Assembly: GCF_000972785.3 (NCBI RefSeq) | Contig: NZ_CP011253.3 | Location: 4,650,001 to 4,714,000 of the forward strand | DNA length: 64,000 nucleotides | Reading direction: 5' to 3' | Source: Pandoraea oxalativorans | Lineage (GTDB): Bacteria; Pseudomonadota; Gammaproteobacteria; Burkholderiales; Burkholderiaceae | Part shown: piece after piece, positions 62,366 to 64,000 of the stretch | How positions within the stretch are numbered: position 1 is the stretch's first letter | Layout: the number at the start of each line of letters is the position of its first letter | The notes under the pieces: model-generated | The model's input: only the letters and a program-made list of their open reading frames with translations | Told to the model about the DNA's origin: nothing | Database searches by the model: none | Made by a program: the position numbers and the translations under genes

Positions 62366-62641
62366 GATGAGTCCATTGCAAGGTAGCTGCGAAAACTGCG
62401 ACAGCGGCTCTACAGTCTAGTCACGTCCGCGCACGCGATATAGCGCGTCGCGCGAATACCTGCGTTGCACGCGCCGCAACAATTACCAAATATTTCGCCC
62501 GCCACGCGCGGATGAATCTGTCCTGCCCCCTTCCGCCAGTGCAAGGCAGCGCTGTACGAGCGGCCATGAATGCGATCTGCACGGCGCAGGCATCGCGCTT
62601 GGTGATATGATTTTTGTCGACGCCGACAGACCTCATACCGA

Positions 62642-63562
62642 ATGCGATATCCCGACCAGATGTCCGACACGTTAGCGGCCGCCGTAGCGCAGGCCGACCA
62701 TGTCATGCGGCATTGGCAATACGATGTCGACGGCTCCGTGAAAATTGGTTCGGACTCCCACAAACGCATGTTCTGCCGCATGCTGCTGGAGTCTCACAAT
62801 CCCTACAAGCCGTCCGTCATCGAGTGGCCGAAGCTGCCGCCCGACGCCCTCAAACGTCTGACTGCGCTGCCCATCTGGGACATCGCCGTGCAGACGGAAG
62901 GACGCGCATCGATTCGCGTCGCCACTTACGCGGCCACGATTCAGGACCCGCTGCTGCGTGAAGCCCTCGTCATGGACGGCGAGGAAGAAGCGCGTCGCAA
63001 GGTCGTGCTCTCCAAACTCGTCGAAGCCTACGGCATCGAACTCGCCGCCGAGCCGCCTTACCCGCCGCCGAAAGACGCCGAATGGGCATGGATGAAGACC
63101 GGCTTCAGCGAATGCATCGACAGCTTCGTGGCCTTCGGTCTGTTCCGTTCGGCGCAGCGCTCCGGTTATTTTCCCGAAGCACTGGTCGAGACGTTCGAAC
63201 CGGTGATTCAGGAAGAAGCGCGCCACATCCTCTTTTTCGCAAACTGGGTCGCCTGGTACCGCCGCACGCTGCCGCTCTGGAAGCGTCCGTGGTTTTACGC
63301 CCGTGTCGCGTCCGTCTGGGTCACGCTGATCTGGGATCGCATGGCGATCGCGCGAGGCATCGACACCGACGGCGTCGCACGCGACGCCAACTTTCCGGCG
63401 ACGGGCACGGCCGACATCGGCGAATCGCTCAAGCCGCGCGATCTGATCCTGCTGTGCCTTGAAGAGGACGCCCGGCGCATGGACGGTTACGACAAGCGCC
63501 TGTTGCGTCCGACGTTCGTGCCGAAGCTCGCTCGCATCGCGCTGCGCTTCATGAAAGCCTGA
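62642..63562 (+). CDS. Ferritin-like di-iron domain protein, uncharacterised
   Basis: 306 residues (288 if ATG 62660 is used). The helical pattern and acidic residues look ferritin-like: QTEGRAS (Glu86), MDGEEEARRKVVL (Glu115/116), SECIDSFVAFGLFRSAQ (Glu157) and VIQEEARHILFFANW, with an ExxH-type motif (Glu192, His195). A di-iron four-helix bundle is likely, followed by a hydrophobic stretch (FYARVASVWVTLIWD). Whether it is an oxidase, hydroxylase or storage protein is unknown. It stands alone; a strong terminator follows. Confidence 0.7.
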   Translation: MRYPDQMSDTLAAAVAQADHVMRHWQYDVDGSVKIGSDSHKRMFCRMLLESHNPYKPSVIEWPKLPPDALKRLTALPIWDIAVQTEGRASIRVATYAATIQDPLLREALVMDGEEEARRKVVLSKLVEAYGIELAAEPPYPPPKDAEWAWMKTGFSECIDSFVAFGLFRSAQRSGYFPEALVETFEPVIQEEARHILFFANWVAWYRRTLPLWKRPWFYARVASVWVTLIWDRMAIARGIDTDGVARDANFPATGTADIGESLKPRDLILLCLEEDARRMDGYDKRLLRPTFVPKLARIALRFMKA

Positions 63563-63623
63563 CGAACGGCCTCTGCATCGACGAACACCGACGAACACAG
63601 ACGAATTGCGACGGATCGCAAAC

Positions 63624-63668
63624 ACAAAAAAAGCCGTCCCGGGCATCACGCCCGGGACGGCTTTTTAA
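63624..63668. terminator. Strong bidirectional Rho-independent terminator
   Basis: AAGCCGTCCCGGGC and GCCCGGGACGGCTT form a 14-bp stem (63631-63644/63649-63662) around ATCA, with an A-run before and TTTTT after. It serves the ferritin-like gene (+) and the convergent DUF4148 gene (-). Confidence 0.95.
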
Positions 63669-63704
63669 CTTTCTACTGCTGCGGCACGATCAGCCGCACG
63701 GCGA

Positions 63705-64000
63705 TCAGCTGCCTTGGAACTCGTTCAGTTGGCCAGCAGCGCGGGCACGGGCCAGCTCTTGCTTGACGTCGGCGCGCGACACGCTCGAGCCTTGGGCGAC
63801 GACGGCGACCGGGTAGTCCTGATCGTTTTGTGCCATCAGACCTTCGGCGCGGGCTTGCGCCAGTTCCGTCTTCACTTCGGCGCGGGTCTTGCTCTCACCC
63901 GAAGCGACGTACACCGGGTAGTCGGCGTCGCCTTGCGGGATCAGGCCGTTGGCGCGAGCCTGAGCCAGATCGGCTTGCACGGCAGCACGCGTGAGCGGCT
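63705..64000 (-). CDS. DUF4148 domain protein (5' end outside window)
   Basis: The frame runs from the window edge to the stop at 63705; about 98 codons are visible. They form near-identical repeats of about 32 residues built on TRAxVxxELAQARAxGLxxQxDxDYPV, with the last unit ending RADVKQELARARAAGQLNEFQGS. This repeat is DUF4148, common in small exported proteins of Burkholderiales. A signal peptide is expected upstream, outside the window. Function unknown; periplasmic location is inferred from the family. Confidence 0.85.
   Translation of the reverse strand, partial: PLTRAAVQADLAQARANGLIPQGDADYPVYVASGESKTRAEVKTELAQARAEGLMAQNDQDYPVAVVAQGSSVSRADVKQELARARAAGQLNEFQGS

Overview
The window is a 64 kb stretch of a high-GC (roughly 65%) beta-proteobacterial chromosome. 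OpgGH, GlcDEF with GlcC, a YcgR-type flagellar brake, a YfiRNB cluster, DUF4148 repeats and many LysR/GntR regulators point to Burkholderiales, most likely Burkholderiaceae close to Pandoraea. That assignment is inferred from gene content and protein flavour, not from a search. I see no rRNA, tRNA, CRISPR array, insertion sequence or prophage, and most genes look intact with uniform codon use, so this reads as ordinary chromosome.

Left part (1-12.5 kb): a 3'-truncated oxalate/formate antiporter (oxlT) with a 1 kb non-coding upstream region that looks structured. Next come a GlcC-type GntR regulator and the divergent glycolate oxidase operon glcDEF. A DoxX membrane protein, a DODA-type dioxygenase with a LysR regulator, a CorC/HlyC-type CBS membrane protein and a LuxR-type regulator follow. 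Glycolate oxidation and oxalate/formate exchange sit side by side, which suggests a C2-acid catabolic island.

Middle (12.5-40 kb): a PilZ/YcgR protein, LysE exporters, a cold-shock gene with a consensus promoter and long leader, a LysM/M23 lipoprotein, and opgGH for osmoregulated periplasmic glucans. Then come a LysR regulator, a MATE pump and a periplasmic alpha/beta hydrolase. Next is a four-gene cluster (DUF3311, SSS symporter, CodA-like amidohydrolase, CynX-like MFS) in which every junction is an ATGA overlap, with a divergent GntR/FCD regulator. After it lie a MurA paralogue, a response-regulator/AraC plus hybrid-kinase pair joined by ATGA, an MHS-type MFS carrier, a small alpha/beta-barrel protein and a LysR regulator.

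Right part (40-64 kb): two small unknown genes, an O-antigen ligase-like protein and a GT2 glycosyltransferase. Then a YeiH exporter, a DsbA-fold isomerase, a GDSL hydrolase and a c-di-GMP hub (yfiR-yfiN-yfiB, divergent from a PAS-GGDEF-EAL protein whose GGDEF is degenerate). Glutathione-dependent formaldehyde dehydrogenase, a Pit phosphate transporter, an SH3 protein with a Gly/Pro repeat tail, an APC permease, a cupin, a KefF/KefC pair, a ferritin-like protein and the 3' end of a DUF4148 gene complete the window.

The least explained signals are non-coding. They are two similar hairpin domains in the oxlT upstream region, a 12-bp motif shared by two unrelated GntR-divergent promoters, several perfect palindromes in promoters, and a 16-bp stem abutting the ribosome binding site of a 56-residue membrane protein.
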